Positions 1-9,699 of a stretch of DNA of 64,000 nucleotides are shown piece after piece; the first letter of the stretch is position 1, and each line of letters starts with the position of its first letter. The notes under the pieces are model-generated. The model saw nothing but the letters and a program-made list of their open reading frames with translations, ran no database searches and had not been told where the DNA came from. The DNA is from Polynucleobacter sp. AP-Sving-400A-A2. Its GTDB lineage: Bacteria > Pseudomonadota > Gammaproteobacteria > Burkholderiales > Burkholderiaceae. A program made the position numbers and the translations under genes. Location: assembly GCF_018688155.1 (NCBI RefSeq), contig NZ_CP061312.1, positions 1,736,001-1,800,000 on the forward strand, written 5' to 3'.

Positions 1-1321
1 TGTCTAAGCGTACAGCATCATCGAGTACAAAAGCTTTTTCGAAATACTGGGCTACTGCCGTTTGGTGTTTATCGAGCTCAGATAAAAAACAGGTTTGCTC
101 TTGAATCCGATCAGGGCCAGCCATGCTTGCTGCCAAACGAGTACGAGAACCCTCATCCTCGGGCAAATAGTGTGTCTGCTGATCCTCCCAAACCTGGATC
201 CGATGCTCTAAGCGACGCAAGTAAACGTAAGCTGCCTTTAAATCATCAGCCTCCTGGGCAGGCAAAATACCTTGCTGCTTTACCAAGTCCAATACTTCTA
301 AAGTGGGTCGAATACGAAAACGTGGGTCAGTGCCGCCACGCATCAATTGAAACATTTGCGCTAAGAACTCAATTTCGCGGATGCCGCCGCGGCCCAACTT
401 AATATCCTTAGATCGACCGTGATGACTCGAGGAACGCTTCTCAGCCTCATGCTGTATCTGCCTATGCAATTCACGGATAGAGGCAATCACACCGTAGTCT
501 AGATGGCGGCGATAAACAAAAGGACGAATCAGTTGATCGAGCTCACGCTCGCAATAAGCAAAGGAAGATGAGTCAGGTAAAGGCGAGATCAGCCTACCCT
601 TAATCCAGGCGTAGCGCTCCCACTCCCTACCTTGTACCAATAGATATTCTTCGAGCATATCGAGACTGCAGACTAGGGGCCCAGAGTCTCCATTGGGCCT
701 TAAGCGCATATCCACCCTAAATACAAATCCATTGGCATCATGCTCTGCCAATAATTTAATCAGGCGCTTACCCATTCGTGTAAACCACTCGTGATACGAC
801 AGGCTCTTAGGTCCACCCTGAGTATCACCTTCGTGCTCATACAAAAAGATCAGGTCGATATCAGAAGATAGGTTGAGCTCCAACCCACCTAACTTACCCA
901 TACCCACCACCATTAAAGGCATCTCTGAGTCTGTGACCTGGCTCCATGGCAGGCCAAAACGATGCTGCTGATCTTCTCGAATATAGGCAATCGAAAGGGC
1001 TACCGCCGCCTCAGCAAAATGACTCAGCGCATGAGTTACCTCACTGAGATCGGCCATACCATTGAGGTCTCGGAAGGCAATCCAGAGCATGAGACGTTGC
1101 CTAGCCAGCCTTAGATCCGTCATAAACTGAGCCTCATCTTGCTCGGGTGCGGCTAATGCATCTCGGCAAGGACTCAATAGATCCTCAATTCCAATCACAT
1201 CCACTTTTTGGGCGCCCTGAGTCCGAAGCCAATCAACCCAATCAGGGTGGGAGTTGAGCCAGCGTTGCACGTAGCTGGAGTGCTGCTTTAGAAATTCAAT
1301 TTGGGCGGCAAAATCAGTCAT
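1..1321 (-). CDS. glnE: Glutamine synthetase adenylyltransferase/deadenylase, C-terminal part cut by window edge
   Basis: GlnE adds and removes AMP on glutamine synthetase in response to PII, tuning nitrogen assimilation. About 440 N-terminal residues are visible and the frame is open to the left edge, so the gene is incomplete only because the window ends. The nucleotidyltransferase signature GMGKLGGLELN-SSDIDLIF sits at about residues 140-159, followed further on by GRGGIREIEF, both hallmarks of the adenylyl-removing half. The start at 1321 gives MTDFAAQIEF. It is divergent from yhdP with a 79-base gap that must hold both promoters. The identification is firm; the second (adenylylating) half cannot be seen. 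Confidence 0.95.
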   Translation of the reverse strand, partial: MTDFAAQIEFLKQHSSYVQRWLNSHPDWVDWLRTQGAQKVDVIGIEDLLSPCRDALAAPEQDEAQFMTDLRLARQRLMLWIAFRDLNGMADLSEVTHALSHFAEAAVALSIAYIREDQQHRFGLPWSQVTDSEMPLMVVGMGKLGGLELNLSSDIDLIFLYEHEGDTQGGPKSLSYHEWFTRMGKRLIKLLAEHDANGFVFRVDMRLRPNGDSGPLVCSLDMLEEYLLVQGREWERYAWIKGRLISPLPDSSSFAYCERELDQLIRPFVYRRHLDYGVIASIRELHRQIQHEAEKRSSSHHGRSKDIKLGRGGIREIEFLAQMFQLMRGGTDPRFRIRPTLEVLDLVKQQGILPAQEADDLKAAYVYLRRLEHRIQVWEDQQTHYLPEDEGSRTRLAASMAGPDRIQEQTCFLSELDKHQTAVAQYFEKAFVLDDAVRLD

Positions 1322-1400
1322 TTCTCCATCTTAATCCGACTCTCGACTCAAACTTGCAGAAGCTTGGCGATCACCTAATAGCTGACGGATAATAGAGTCC

Positions 1401-4400
1401 ATGCTTGTAAATATCATCTGGACTCGCCTGCTGAGCGTGCTTCAAAAACGTCCTCTAGGTTCTGGTGGTCGCTGGCGTAAGCGCGCCCTCATTCTTGCAG
1501 GCGTCACAGTGGCTTTTTTTGTATTAGGCCATCTTGGGGTGCGTTTTGTTTTGTGGCCACAGATTGAGAAATCAAAGCCCACTATTGAGCGCTTAATGAG
1601 TGCTCGCTTAGGGACGAATGTCACGATGGATGATGTCCAGGTATCTTGGACTGGAATTCGGCCAAGCTTTGCGATTCAAGGATTACGATTCAATAGCGCA
1701 AATACTCCCACACCGCCCTTGCTCATTGAAAGTATCAGCGGGCAACTCAGTTGGCTTTCTTTCTATTATTTAGCACCCTATTTTCACGAGATCACTATTG
1801 AGCGGGCTCAGCTATACGCGCAGCGCGATGCAAAAGGCAACGTTTCCATTGCCGGAATTCCGATTCAAGGCGATGCCGATAATTTTTCAACCGGAAACTG
1901 GTTGCTCGCTCAAAACAATATTCAGGTTAACAATGCCAAAATTTATTGGGAAGACCAACAAAGTCGAAAGCTAAAAACTACTATTGACATTCAAAGCTTC
2001 GAATTAGTAAACGGCATTCGCAGTCATGAAGGTCAGCTTGTCGCTCAAACCCCTTGGAGTCCAAATCCAATCAAACTCCAAGCCGACTTTGTCCACCACC
2101 TTAGGGGGCAGGCGGGTAATTGGCTCGACTGGGTCGGAACTGTTTCGTGGGATTTTGCTGAACTCAAGCTCGGGCAAATTTCTAAAGACCTCAGTCTTCC
2201 GCTATATGACTTGGGCGGCAGAATCAACTCTAAGGGTAGCCTGAAGCTTGATGGCGGCAAGGCTAATGGGGGGCAAATGTCCTTAATAGCCGATCAACTT
2301 ATGGTGCAATTAAACAAGGATGAGGATCCCCTTGAGTTTGGTAGGCTCGAAACAGAGTTAATCCAAGATACCGATAGCGGCTTAAATTCCATCACAACAA
2401 AAACCTTGGCATGGCGCAATATCGATAGCCCACAAACTGCGCCACTTGAAAAGTTAAGCCCAATTACTTTCCGTTGGCGTCCACCAAAAGATGGTGGCGA
2501 AATAAAAGAGTTTGGCTTCTCATCACCAAAAATACAATTGGAAGATATTGCTCTCTTTGCACTCAATCTTCCTCTGCCAAAAAAGATTCATCAATGGATC
2601 AAGATTTCTGAAGCAGATGGTGAGCTACAGAATGTAGATATGAATTGGTCCGAAAGCCAATCTGCTCTCTCGGCTTTACCCATTCCAGGAAATTGGTTTT
2701 CCTCTAACAAACTCGACTTCACTATCAGCGCAAAGCTTAATGACATTAGCTTCACTGGAGTAAATAAATCGATGCCCTCAGCCTCACATTTATCTGGCAA
2801 CTTAGTGGGCAATCAGAAGCAAGGTAACTTCACACTAGATTCGAGCAATCTTGAATTAGAGATGAGTGACTTTTTATCCGCTTCTGAAATTCAATTAGAC
2901 CGCGCAAAAGGTGAGATTAGTTGGTCCAAACAAAAAGGGGGCTGGCTAATCAATGCCAAGAAACTGCAGCTCAGTAACTCTGAAATCACTACCAATTTTG
3001 ATCTTAGCTATCTGATCGGCACATCCAAGCAACCCGATCAGATAACGCTAGATATGGAGTTTGTTAAAGCTAAGCTAGCAACAGCACATCGCTATCTGCC
3101 AGTAGGAATAGCTAAAGATAGCCGCCTATACCTTAGCAAAGCCTTTGAGTCCGGGGAGATTCAAAATGGCTCTTTGCACATTAAGGGCGATCCCAATCAA
3201 GCGCCTTACCCAGCTGGCACAGTCGGAGAGCTCAACTTAAATCTACCTTTCTCCAAAGCAAGCTTCAAGCCAGCACCTCTGCTACCAAAAAGCCAAGGGG
3301 CTTGGTCGGCACTGAGCAATGTCAGCGGCACCATCAACTTGAAACAAGCAGCTTTGAATATTGACGTCGATAAAGCAAACTATCAAAAGGTGGCTATCAC
3401 CAAGGTCAAAGCACAAATTCCAGATCTCAGCGCTAAGAATCTAGCCTTGCTCATCAATGGCTCCATTCAGGGGGATGGCTCTGAAGTCCTCGAATACTTA
3501 TTTGCATCACCTGTAGGAATTGCGCAAGCCAACTTAGCCAAGAATCTCTCTCTCAAGGGTCCCGTAGATGTCGGTCTTGACTTAAAAATTCCGCTATCTG
3601 GAAGTAATGATGTCAACTTCGATGCAAAAATTAATCTTCCCGGAAATCAAATGCAATGGGGGCAGGTTCCTCCTTTGGAAAATCTGAAGGGTAAAGTGCG
3701 TATTACCGAAGCCAATCCTGAGTTTGATAATGTCACCGCAAACTTTTTAGGCGGCGCCTTCAAAATTGCTAGCGCACCCTCTTCGGCAGGCAACACTAGC
3801 TTTAGCATCGGAGGCGATATCAATGCTAGCTTCATCAAGGATTACATTTCAGGAAATTTAAGATCTCGAGCCCACCCAGCACTCCTGAGTGCGATGAGTG
3901 GATCAGCTAAATATGAAGGTTTAATCAACTTTAATAAAGCAGGTAGTCAAACCAAGCTCAATTTTGATTTACGTAATTGGGCAAGCTCCGCCCCCTTACC
4001 CGCCAAGAAATTAGCAGGAGCGCCTATGTTGGGAGAGCTCAGTCTAAAAATTTACCCAGCAAGCAAGAGTAATTTAGTGCGCGCAGATTGGTCTGGAAAA
4101 TTAGGGGGGCAATATTTTCTTCAGGGAAACCTCAACTCGGCTAATGAAATAAAAAATGCAGTAGGAGTTGGGTCGCCGGCATCATTGCCACAGCAAGGCA
4201 CCTCTCTTTACTTAGCAAGCAATGAGCTTGATCTTGATCAGTGGGTAGAGTTTTTGGGAGCAGGAAAATCAAAGGGGAGAACGAATGAAGTTAATCCGTC
4301 AAATACTCCCGAGGAAGATGTACAAATCTCTGCTCAAGTAAAGAAATTAATTGCCCTAGATCGCGAGTGGACTGATGTCAGCATGCAGTCTCAGAAAAAA

Positions 4401-5570
4401 AATATCGCTTGGCAACTGCGTTTAAATTCACCCCAGATCGCTGGTCAGGTGCAATGGCAACCCAGCGGCAGTGATCACCCTAGTGGATTTGTCTCTGGAA
4501 GACTTACACGCCTAAAAGTTCCAGATCAACGTATACCTCCAGAATTAGTATCTAAGGAAAGTGCCCCACAAAAAGCTACCCCTCTCAAGACTCCGGTCGA
4601 TCCAAATGCTATCCCTAGCTTAGATTTAACGATCGATGATTTGAGTTGGACCAAGGCGCAACTCGGTGCTGTCAAAATCAAGTCTAGAACTAGTCGTGAC
4701 CTTATGAAGCTTGAGTCAATGCAAATTAATAATCCTCAAGGCAACTCCATTATCAAAGGTCAGTGGCAGGCTCGCACCCAAAATAACTCTGAACTGAGCT
4801 CATTCACTGCGGATGTGAATATTAAAGATGCGGGACAGATTATTTCTCATTGGAGTAACTCTAAGTCGGTAGAGGGTGGCGAAGGAAAGCTCAATGCCTC
4901 ACTCTCATGGTCTGGGTCACCTTTTTCTCCAGCCTATGATTCTCTTGCTGGCAACGTGAGCATAGACCTCGCCAAAGGTCGCTTACTAGAAGTCAATACT
5001 GATGGCGCTAAGTTACTGGATGTTCTCAGTCTGCAAAGTCTTTTTAGATTTGCTACCTTTGACCTAAAAGGTAGTCTCGGAAACTTAGCAACTAAAGGTA
5101 CGCCCTTTAATTCCATCGCTAGCAATTTTGAGATTGCGCAAGGCGTTGCACAAACCAAACAATTCACCATGATTCTGGATCAAGCTCGGGTTGCCATGAC
5201 GGGGCAAATTAATGTCGCCAAAGAAACTCAAGATCTCCGCATCACCATCTTTCCTACGATCGACGCCACTGCAGGCTCACTAGCAGCATTTGCAATCAAC
5301 CCCATCATTGGCCTAGGAGCAGTGTTGGGGCAGTATCTCATCACCAATCAAATTAACCGAACCATGCAAACAGATTATTTAGTTCAGGGATCATGGGACA
5401 ATCCGGAAGTGATTCCGCTAGATCAAAAGGGTCAACCACTCGATTCTAAAACCTTAGAAACAATTCGTACTAAGAATCTTTTGAAAGAGCAGACAAAACC
5501 AAGCTCCCCCAATTCTGCCCCTGCAAATCCACCCGCAAACCAAAACATCTCCACCCAAATACCAGGCTAA
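1401..5570 (+). CDS. yhdP: YhdP/AsmA-like large envelope protein (DUF3971)
   Basis: A 1389-residue protein of the YhdP/AsmA-like family. In enteric bacteria these proteins bridge the inner and outer membranes and take part in phospholipid delivery to the outer membrane. A single membrane anchor lies at residues 29-52 after a basic N-terminus. The rest is a long periplasmic repeat-like beta-rich region, ending in the conserved AsmA-type C-terminus (about residues 1180-1350), then a Pro/Ser/Asn-rich tail. It is slightly longer than E. coli YhdP (about 1270). No strong ribosome-binding site precedes the start. The nitrilase gene starts 4 bases after its stop, so the two are co-transcribed. The transport role here is inferred from the family. 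Confidence 0.88.
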   Translation: MLVNIIWTRLLSVLQKRPLGSGGRWRKRALILAGVTVAFFVLGHLGVRFVLWPQIEKSKPTIERLMSARLGTNVTMDDVQVSWTGIRPSFAIQGLRFNSANTPTPPLLIESISGQLSWLSFYYLAPYFHEITIERAQLYAQRDAKGNVSIAGIPIQGDADNFSTGNWLLAQNNIQVNNAKIYWEDQQSRKLKTTIDIQSFELVNGIRSHEGQLVAQTPWSPNPIKLQADFVHHLRGQAGNWLDWVGTVSWDFAELKLGQISKDLSLPLYDLGGRINSKGSLKLDGGKANGGQMSLIADQLMVQLNKDEDPLEFGRLETELIQDTDSGLNSITTKTLAWRNIDSPQTAPLEKLSPITFRWRPPKDGGEIKEFGFSSPKIQLEDIALFALNLPLPKKIHQWIKISEADGELQNVDMNWSESQSALSALPIPGNWFSSNKLDFTISAKLNDISFTGVNKSMPSASHLSGNLVGNQKQGNFTLDSSNLELEMSDFLSASEIQLDRAKGEISWSKQKGGWLINAKKLQLSNSEITTNFDLSYLIGTSKQPDQITLDMEFVKAKLATAHRYLPVGIAKDSRLYLSKAFESGEIQNGSLHIKGDPNQAPYPAGTVGELNLNLPFSKASFKPAPLLPKSQGAWSALSNVSGTINLKQAALNIDVDKANYQKVAITKVKAQIPDLSAKNLALLINGSIQGDGSEVLEYLFASPVGIAQANLAKNLSLKGPVDVGLDLKIPLSGSNDVNFDAKINLPGNQMQWGQVPPLENLKGKVRITEANPEFDNVTANFLGGAFKIASAPSSAGNTSFSIGGDINASFIKDYISGNLRSRAHPALLSAMSGSAKYEGLINFNKAGSQTKLNFDLRNWASSAPLPAKKLAGAPMLGELSLKIYPASKSNLVRADWSGKLGGQYFLQGNLNSANEIKNAVGVGSPASLPQQGTSLYLASNELDLDQWVEFLGAGKSKGRTNEVNPSNTPEEDVQISAQVKKLIALDREWTDVSMQSQKKNIAWQLRLNSPQIAGQVQWQPSGSDHPSGFVSGRLTRLKVPDQRIPPELVSKESAPQKATPLKTPVDPNAIPSLDLTIDDLSWTKAQLGAVKIKSRTSRDLMKLESMQINNPQGNSIIKGQWQARTQNNSELSSFTADVNIKDAGQIISHWSNSKSVEGGEGKLNASLSWSGSPFSPAYDSLAGNVSIDLAKGRLLEVNTDGAKLLDVLSLQSLFRFATFDLKGSLGNLATKGTPFNSIASNFEIAQGVAQTKQFTMILDQARVAMTGQINVAKETQDLRITIFPTIDATAGSLAAFAINPIIGLGAVLGQYLITNQINRTMQTDYLVQGSWDNPEVIPLDQKGQPLDSKTLETIRTKNLLKEQTKPSSPNSAPANPPANQNISTQIPG

Positions 5571-5574
5571 TGAG

Positions 5575-6408
5575 ATGAATGCACCAAGAAATGTTTCTGA
5601 ACTCAAGATAGCATCGATACAAATGGTGTCGACTCCCAGTCTCAATGAAAATCTCGAGACTGCAGCTCGCTTAATTAAAGCCGCTAAGGATTCCGGGGCA
5701 CAGATTGCCGTGTTGCCAGAATATTTTTGTTTAATGGGCTTGAAAGATACCGATAAGGTCAATGCGCGCGAAGTGGCAGGGTCTGGTCCGATTCAAGAGC
5801 GACTTACCTCAATCGCACACGAGAATAATATTTATCTAGTTGCCGGAACTATTCCTTTGGAGGCCAAAGAATCTAATAAGGTTCTCAATACCTCCTTGGT
5901 GTTTGATCCTCAAGGCACACAAATCGCTCGTTACGACAAAATTCATTTATTTGGTTTTCAAACTTCAACAGAGCGTTATGAGGAATCTGAAACTATTTCT
6001 GCGGGTAGCCAGCCTGGCCAATTTGTAATCCAGCTGAATCAAGCTGAATGGCGTTTTGGTTTAAGCATTTGTTATGACTTACGTTTTCCAGAGTTATACC
6101 GTGCCCTTGGCCAAGTGGATTGCCACATTATTCCAGCTGCATTTACCTACACCACTGGTAAAGACCACTGGGAAATTCTTCTGCGGGCTCGTGCAATTGA
6201 AAACCAGTGTTATGTACTAGCCTCAGCCCAAGGCGGTCTTCACTTAAATCAACGGCGCACTTGGGGAGAGAGCATGCTGATTGATCCTTGGGGAGAGATA
6301 TTAAGCAATCTTCCTGAAGGTGAGGGTTTTATTCAGGGTACGCTCAGCAAAGATAAATTAAAAGAGGTACGCTCTAAGCTACCCGCATTAAAACACCGCA
6401 AGCTTTAA
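5575..6408 (+). CDS. Carbon-nitrogen hydrolase (nitrilase superfamily, NIT/omega-amidase-like)
   Basis: A 277-residue amidohydrolase of the nitrilase superfamily. The catalytic triad is visible: Glu49 in LPEYF, Lys122 in YDKIHLFGF and Cys166 in SICYDLRFPELYR. This arrangement and length match the Nit1/Nit2 branch (deaminated-glutathione amidase or omega-amidase), which hydrolyses amides of small dicarboxylic-type substrates in the cytoplasm. The exact substrate cannot be read from sequence. It follows yhdP by 4 bases and is followed 24 bases later by tldD, so all three probably share a transcript. The same yhdP-nitrilase-tldD order is, to my knowledge, common in beta-proteobacteria. Confidence 0.9.
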   Translation: MNAPRNVSELKIASIQMVSTPSLNENLETAARLIKAAKDSGAQIAVLPEYFCLMGLKDTDKVNAREVAGSGPIQERLTSIAHENNIYLVAGTIPLEAKESNKVLNTSLVFDPQGTQIARYDKIHLFGFQTSTERYEESETISAGSQPGQFVIQLNQAEWRFGLSICYDLRFPELYRALGQVDCHIIPAAFTYTTGKDHWEILLRARAIENQCYVLASAQGGLHLNQRRTWGESMLIDPWGEILSNLPEGEGFIQGTLSKDKLKEVRSKLPALKHRKL

Positions 6409-6432
6409 TACAGAAAGTTCAGCAAAATCAAG

Positions 6433-7923
6433 ATGAGAGCACCAGAAGCATTATTTCCAAGTGATTGGACTAAGCCCAAAAAACAGGCCGACCTTCTCAA
6501 GCTAGCTAAATCTATTCTGCTTGAGCCAACCGGGCTCTCTGAGCAAGATTTGCATCACACCTTTGGCAATATGTTTACGCATCAGCTCGATGATGCCGAT
6601 CTTTATTTCCAACATACCCGTAGCGAGAGCTGGAGCCTAGAAGAAGGTATCGTGAAATCCGGCAGCTTCAGCATTGATCAAGGTGTTGGAGTGCGCGCGA
6701 TTTATGGAGATAAGACCGCTTTTGCTTACTCTGATGAAATTAATTTAGAGGCCCTGAATAAAGCAGCCAAATCTACTCGAGTGATTGGACCCCAAGGTGG
6801 CACACGAGCTGTTGCAAGCAAAATATTTACACCCGTTTCCAACGGACTCTACTCAGACTTAAATCCTTTAGATTCACTAGCGCCCCAAGAAAAGATTGCT
6901 TTACTTGAAGGCATTGAGCGTCGTGCAAAAGCACGTGACCCGCGCATTATTCAGGTAATGGCTAGCTTGGCTGGCGAGTTTGATGTTGTACTTGTCGTTC
7001 GAGCTGATGGCTTATTGGCAGCTGATGTACGCCCACTTGTGCGGGTATCAGTTCATGTGATTGCCGAGCAAAATGGTCGCCGCGAATCTGGGTCTTCAGG
7101 AGGCGGCGCTCGTCATGATTACCACTACTTCAATACGGAACTGATCAATCAATATGTTGATGAGGCTGTTGATGGCGCACTGATTAATTTGGATTCTCGC
7201 CCTGCCCCAGCCGGTCCAATGACAGTAGTGATGGGGCCAGGATGGCCTGGCGTGTTATTGCACGAAGCCGTAGGTCATGGCCTTGAGGGCGACTTTAATC
7301 GCAAGGGCTCATCTGCTTTTGCTGGCTGCATTGGACAACGCGTTGCTGCTAAAGGTGTCACTGTAGTGGATGATGGAACTCTTTCCGGTCGTCGTGGCTC
7401 ACTCAATATTGATGACGAGGGTACGCCTACCCAGTGCACCACCCTGATTGAAGACGGCATTTTGAAGGGTTACATTCAGGACAGCCTGAATGCCAGACTC
7501 ATGAATATGCCCCTGACAGGCAATGGACGACGCGAGAGTTTTGCCTCCTTGCCGATGCCCCGCATGACCAATACCTACATGCTAGCCGGTAAGGATGATC
7601 CCCAAGAAATCGTAGCTAGCATTAAACGCGGCCTGTATGCAGTCAACTTTGGAGGCGGTCAAGTCGATATTACTAGCGGTAAATTCGTATTTTCAGCCTC
7701 TGAGGCCTATTGGGTGGAAAACGGCAAAATTCAATATCCAGTCAAAGGCGCCACCATCATTGGTAGCGGCCCGGAGTCCTTAAAACAGGTCTCTATGATC
7801 GGAAATGACCTGAAATTAGACGGCGGCATCGGGGTTTGCGGCAAGGAAGGCCAGAGCGTCCCTGTGGGCGTTGGGCAACCAACTTTACGCATCGACAGCC
7901 TGACTGTCGGAGGAACGGCTTAA
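6433..7923 (+). CDS. tldD: TldD metalloprotease subunit
   Basis: TldD (496 residues) is the catalytic subunit of the TldD/TldE(PmbA) zinc protease, which degrades unfolded peptides and matures some ribosomal peptides. The HExxxH zinc motif is present as HEAVGHGLEGDF with His277, Glu278 and His281. The following glycine-rich stretch FNRKGSSAFAGCIGQ and the C-terminal VGQPTLRIDSLTVGG tail are typical. The partner gene pmbA/tldE is not in this window, as expected since the two are often unlinked. The start context has no convincing Shine-Dalgarno sequence, so it may be translated by coupling to the upstream nitrilase. Confidence 0.95.
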   Translation: MRAPEALFPSDWTKPKKQADLLKLAKSILLEPTGLSEQDLHHTFGNMFTHQLDDADLYFQHTRSESWSLEEGIVKSGSFSIDQGVGVRAIYGDKTAFAYSDEINLEALNKAAKSTRVIGPQGGTRAVASKIFTPVSNGLYSDLNPLDSLAPQEKIALLEGIERRAKARDPRIIQVMASLAGEFDVVLVVRADGLLAADVRPLVRVSVHVIAEQNGRRESGSSGGGARHDYHYFNTELINQYVDEAVDGALINLDSRPAPAGPMTVVMGPGWPGVLLHEAVGHGLEGDFNRKGSSAFAGCIGQRVAAKGVTVVDDGTLSGRRGSLNIDDEGTPTQCTTLIEDGILKGYIQDSLNARLMNMPLTGNGRRESFASLPMPRMTNTYMLAGKDDPQEIVASIKRGLYAVNFGGGQVDITSGKFVFSASEAYWVENGKIQYPVKGATIIGSGPESLKQVSMIGNDLKLDGGIGVCGKEGQSVPVGVGQPTLRIDSLTVGGTA

Positions 7924-7944
7924 TCCGGCTTAAAATAGCCGGAT
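7923..7944 (+). promoter_or_regulatory. Stem-loop enclosing the aroG start codon
   Basis: Eight perfectly paired bases (ATCCGGCT with AGCCGGAT) enclose the loop TAAAAT. The 3' arm runs into the A and T of the aroG start codon. It starts in the tldD stop codon. It could sequester the start, or simply be a short intercistronic hairpin resolved by ribosomes leaving tldD. The structure is seen; the function is inferred. Confidence 0.4.
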
Positions 7945-9067
7945 GAGCCAACAAAATACGAATCCCGCAAACTGGTACGCTGCCGTTGATAAAACGTCAG
8001 ATACGGATGATCAACGCATTCACAATATTACTGTTCTGCCGCCACCAGAACATTTGATTCGCTTCTTTCCGATCGCAGGAACACCTACAGAAGCACTCAT
8101 CAGCAAGACACGTAAAAAGATTCGCGACATCATTCATGGAAAAGATGACCGACTGCTTGTGATCATCGGACCTTGCTCAATTCATGATCCCCGTGCGGCA
8201 CTAGAGTACTGCCAAAGACTGCTCGCAGAGCGTGATCGCTTTGCAGGTGAACTTGAAATTGTCATGCGTGTCTATTTTGAAAAGCCACGCACTACTGTCG
8301 GTTGGAAGGGTTTAATTAATGACCCCTACTTAGATGAGAGCTATCGCATTGAAGAAGGCTTGCGAATGGCTCGCCAAGTGCTGATGGAAATTAATCGCCT
8401 TGGCATGCCAGCAGGTAGCGAATTTTTGGATGTGATTTCCCCGCAATATATTGCAGACCTGATTTCTTGGGGCGCTATTGGCGCACGTACAACCGAGAGT
8501 CAAGTGCATCGCGAACTGGCTTCTGGCCTTTCAGCACCAATCGGATTTAAGAATGGCACTGATGGCAACATCAAGATTGCTACTGATGCTATTCAGGCAG
8601 CCAGCCGCCCGCACCACTTCTTATCAGTGCATAAGAACGGTCAAGTATCTATTGTGGAGACTAAAGGCAATAAAGACTGTCACGTTATTTTACGCGGCGG
8701 TAAAGAGCCTAACTATGAAGCGCAATATGTTCAAGCAGCCTGCTCTGAACTTCAAGCAGCAAAGCTTCCAGCCAGTTTGATGGTTGACCTATCGCACGCC
8801 AACTCTAGCAAAAAACATGAGCGTCAAATTGTGGTGGCAGAAAATATTGCCGAACAAATTGAATCTGGCTCACATCACATTTTTGGCGTGATGATCGAAA
8901 GTCACCTCCATGATGGCGCACAAAAATTCTCGCCTGGAAAAGATGATCCAAACAAATTGGAATATGGCAAGAGCATTACCGATGCTTGCATTAATTGGGA
9001 AGACTCAGCCAACGTATTACAACGCTTGGCTTTAGCTGTGAAGAATCGCAGAAAAGTAAAGAAGTGA
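7943..9067 (+). CDS. aroG: 3-deoxy-7-phosphoheptulonate (DAHP) synthase, class I
   Basis: DAHP synthase condenses phosphoenolpyruvate and erythrose 4-phosphate, the first step of the shikimate pathway to aromatic amino acids. The 374 residues match the class I AroF/G/H length. Conserved metal and substrate motifs are visible: IGPCSIHDPRAALEY near residues 73-87, RVYFEKPRTTVGWKG near 110-125, and DLSHANSSKKH. Which amino acid inhibits the enzyme cannot be decided. The gene begins 19 bases after tldD inside a perfect stem-loop (7923-7944) that includes the first two bases of its ATG, with no Shine-Dalgarno between. It ends at a strong terminator. Confidence 0.96.
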   Translation: MSQQNTNPANWYAAVDKTSDTDDQRIHNITVLPPPEHLIRFFPIAGTPTEALISKTRKKIRDIIHGKDDRLLVIIGPCSIHDPRAALEYCQRLLAERDRFAGELEIVMRVYFEKPRTTVGWKGLINDPYLDESYRIEEGLRMARQVLMEINRLGMPAGSEFLDVISPQYIADLISWGAIGARTTESQVHRELASGLSAPIGFKNGTDGNIKIATDAIQAASRPHHFLSVHKNGQVSIVETKGNKDCHVILRGGKEPNYEAQYVQAACSELQAAKLPASLMVDLSHANSSKKHERQIVVAENIAEQIESGSHHIFGVMIESHLHDGAQKFSPGKDDPNKLEYGKSITDACINWEDSANVLQRLALAVKNRRKVKK

Positions 9068-9100
9068 AGAGGTAAGGCAAGGTTGCCTTATTAACTTTAA

Positions 9101-9130
9101 AAGAGACTAATTTATTTAGTCTCTTTTTTT
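9101..9130 (+). terminator. Rho-independent terminator of aroG
   Basis: The stem AAGAGACTAA/TTAGTCTCTT with a short T-rich loop is followed by eight T residues on the plus strand. It overlaps the last codons of the convergent cobalamin adenosyltransferase gene. A second perfect small hairpin (TAAGGCAA-GG-TTGCCTTA, 9073-9090) lies just upstream. Confidence 0.85.
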
Positions 9131-9681
9131 TCGTGCTTCCATAAAACGTCTTGACCGCCTGCAGCACGATTCAGAACCCGTGCTAATACAAACAATAGAT
9201 CTGATAAGCGATTAACGTATTGACGCGGAGCATCGTATAGAGGCTCCTCCCAACCCAAACGCACAATCGATCTCTCTGCCCGTCTACAGACTGTGCGGCA
9301 GACATGGGCCTGAGAAGCTGCCCTGGTGCCGCCCGGAAGAATAAATTCAGTCAGAGGAGGCAAAGTCGCATTGAATTTTTCTAGCCAAATATCTAACTGA
9401 GCTACCTGTTCTGGCTTAAGTAGGGTGTAGTTAGGAATACAAAGCTCCCCACCTAGGTCAAATAAATCATGCTGTACTTGCAAAAATAGGTTTTTGAGCT
9501 CCTCTGCAAGGCTCTCGGGGATCGATTCAGTCATCAGAACCCCGATTTCGGAGTTCAATTCATCTACGTCGCCCATGGCGCAAATGCGCAAATGATCCTT
9601 TTCTACCCGACTACCATCCCCAAGCCCGGTCATGCCCGCATCACCAGTTCTGGTGGCTATTTTTGAAAGTCGATTTCCCAT
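9112..9681 (-). CDS. ATP:cob(I)alamin adenosyltransferase, PduO type
   Basis: This enzyme transfers the adenosyl group of ATP to cob(I)alamin to make adenosylcobalamin. The N-terminal ATP-binding motif KIATRTGDAGMTGLGDGSR and the later CRRAERS segment identify the PduO family. The 189-residue form starting at 9681 (MGNRLSKIATRTGD) was chosen. The longer frame would run into the divergent glcD, and its extra 43 residues resemble no part of the family. It is convergent with aroG, whose terminator overlaps its 3' end. Only 18 bases separate it from glcD, so promoters of both genes must overlap coding sequence. Confidence 0.92.
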   Translation of the reverse strand: MGNRLSKIATRTGDAGMTGLGDGSRVEKDHLRICAMGDVDELNSEIGVLMTESIPESLAEELKNLFLQVQHDLFDLGGELCIPNYTLLKPEQVAQLDIWLEKFNATLPPLTEFILPGGTRAASQAHVCRTVCRRAERSIVRLGWEEPLYDAPRQYVNRLSDLLFVLARVLNRAAGGQDVLWKHEKKETK

Positions 9682-9699
9682 AAAACTAATTATAGGTAA

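Noticed and set aside
127..402. A 91-residue plus-strand reading frame at the left end
   Set aside because: It lies antisense to glnE, whose frame is continuous and has clear family motifs.
1..1321. Possible broken glnE, since no complete frame is present
   Set aside because: The frame is open for about 440 codons to the window edge; it is cut by the window, not damaged.
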